Assembly: GCF_003478335.1 (NCBI RefSeq)
Contig: NZ_QUFB01000005.1
Span: forward strand, 40,621-104,620
Source: Clostridium sp. AM49-4BH
GTDB taxonomy: Bacteria > Bacillota > Clostridia > Lachnospirales > Lachnospiraceae
Reading direction: 5' to 3'
DNA: 64,000 nt
Of this stretch, positions 63,830 through 64,000 are shown piece after piece. Every line of letters begins with the position of its first letter. Within the stretch, counting starts at the first letter, position 1. The translations under genes were made by a program, and so were the position numbers. The notes below the pieces were generated by a model. That model was not told where the DNA came from. It did no database searches and worked only from the letters and a program-made list of their open reading frames with translations.

Positions 63830-63847
63830 GAGGAGAGGAATGTAATA

Positions 63848-64000
63848 ATGAAGATTAAAAAACCTAACATACATATTTTTGTTGAACATAAAAAATATTA
63901 CTTATATGATGTGAATATAAATGCAGTTGTTACTATTCCATATGAATTGTATGAATTTTTTTCATTATGGGGAAAAGAAGATGAAAAAGAAATTACAGCA
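63848..64000 (+). CDS. Radical-SAM peptide maturase, N-terminal fragment (edge)
   Basis: ATG 63848 after GAGGAGAGG. 51 residues (MKIKKPNIHIFVEHKKYYLY, then VTIPYELYEFFSLWGKEDEK) run to the window edge. The start looks like the N-terminal region before the radical-SAM barrel in Cys-rich-peptide maturases (CcpM type), with KYYLYDVNINAVV as the first strand. The CxxxCxxC motif is beyond the window, so the call rests on position behind a CLI_3235-like precursor. Confidence 0.6.
   Translation, partial: MKIKKPNIHIFVEHKKYYLYDVNINAVVTIPYELYEFFSLWGKEDEKEITA

Larger units (their letters stand above)
25994..64000 (+). mobile_element. Integrative and conjugative element, left part (extends beyond window)
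   Basis: Starts where the DEAH motif of the helicase is broken, about 25993-25996. Nearly all genes read rightward with tight spacing: segregation pair, mobilisation, coupling protein, VirB-like channel, methylase-helicase, SpoVG and DUF6674, the order seen in Tn1549-like and Lachnospiraceae ICEs. No integrase is seen before 64,000 and the helicase 3' half does not reappear, so the element continues past the edge. The exact attL cannot be fixed without an empty-site sequence. Confidence 0.82.

Noticed and set aside
1-64000. tRNA or rRNA genes, including a tRNA attachment site for the ICE
   Set aside because: No cloverleaf with a TTCGANNC arm or rRNA segment was noticed; the ICE sits in a helicase gene, not a tRNA. 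A tRNAscan run would settle it.

Overview
The window is low-GC Firmicutes DNA, most likely from a spore-forming Lachnospiraceae or related gut Clostridia. The evidence is an ATP-type pckA, a cotJABC spore-coat cluster, AGGAGG-type ribosome binding sites and a Tn1549/PcfC-type conjugative element. It divides into a chromosomal part (1-25,993) and a large integrative conjugative element (ICE) that runs from about 25,994 past the right edge.

Chromosomal part. The left edge holds pckA (partial), an L,D-transpeptidase and a DUF885 protein. The spore-coat operon cotJA-cotJB-cotJC follows, and cotJC is split. Its first 28-31 codons are at 5185-5278 and the remaining 173 codons at 13447-13968. Between them is an 8,178-bp decayed prophage carrying its own large serine recombinase. 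The two junctions share the core ggtggtc. Joining the inner arms rebuilds a 44-bp attP with 18-bp inverted arms (one mismatch), and joining the outer sides restores an in-frame 201-residue CotJC. This is the architecture of the Bacillus subtilis skin element in sigK, but in a different sporulation gene. The element also keeps a repressor region with palindromic operators, an ImmA-like protein, one or two type I holin-like toxin loci with antisense RNAs, a tail chaperone with a canonical -1 slippery site, and several deletion-fusion ORFs. A perfect 25-bp inverted repeat flanks its regulatory region. Further right are a cysteine hydrolase, an aldo/keto reductase, a bacitracin-type ABC transporter with a two-component system, a YgjP-like metallopeptidase, a Gfo/Idh oxidoreductase, and a methyltransferase plus PLD/DEAH helicase. 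The helicase gene is cut by the ICE. Two copies of a roughly 450-560-bp element that folds into one long hairpin (3797-4266, 21278-21836) and smaller relatives are scattered through this part.

ICE part. The gene order is a ParM/ParR-like pair, RadC-like, Toprim primase-like, a 32-bp-phased array of GC hairpins and an oriT candidate, MobC, MOBP relaxase, PcfB and VirD4/PcfC coupling proteins, a Maff2-type pilin, VirB6, PrgI/VirB3, VirB4, an NlpC/P60 hydrolase, accessory proteins, a roughly 2,480-residue methylase-helicase, tandem SpoVG and DUF6674. VirB4 is interrupted by a 2,441-bp group II intron whose removal restores the frame exactly. A TnpV-like gene is embedded out of frame inside the methylase-helicase gene. 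A sortase and an LPXTG surface protein are both reduced to stubs.

Right end (60.3-64 kb). Two promoters carry the same pair of direct repeats at identical spacing, as expected for a LytTR-type regulator. They drive secreted or uncharacterised proteins and a Cys-rich RiPP precursor resembling the CLI_3235 class, followed by the start of its probable radical-SAM maturase. No 3' half of the interrupted helicase gene appears before the right edge, so this peptide locus is probably ICE cargo.

At least six otherwise intact genes or gene segments carry single-base deletions, including the recombinase, virB4 (twice), the NlpC/P60 gene and the methylase-helicase. Some may be sequencing errors, and this affects whether the cotJC element and the ICE are functional.
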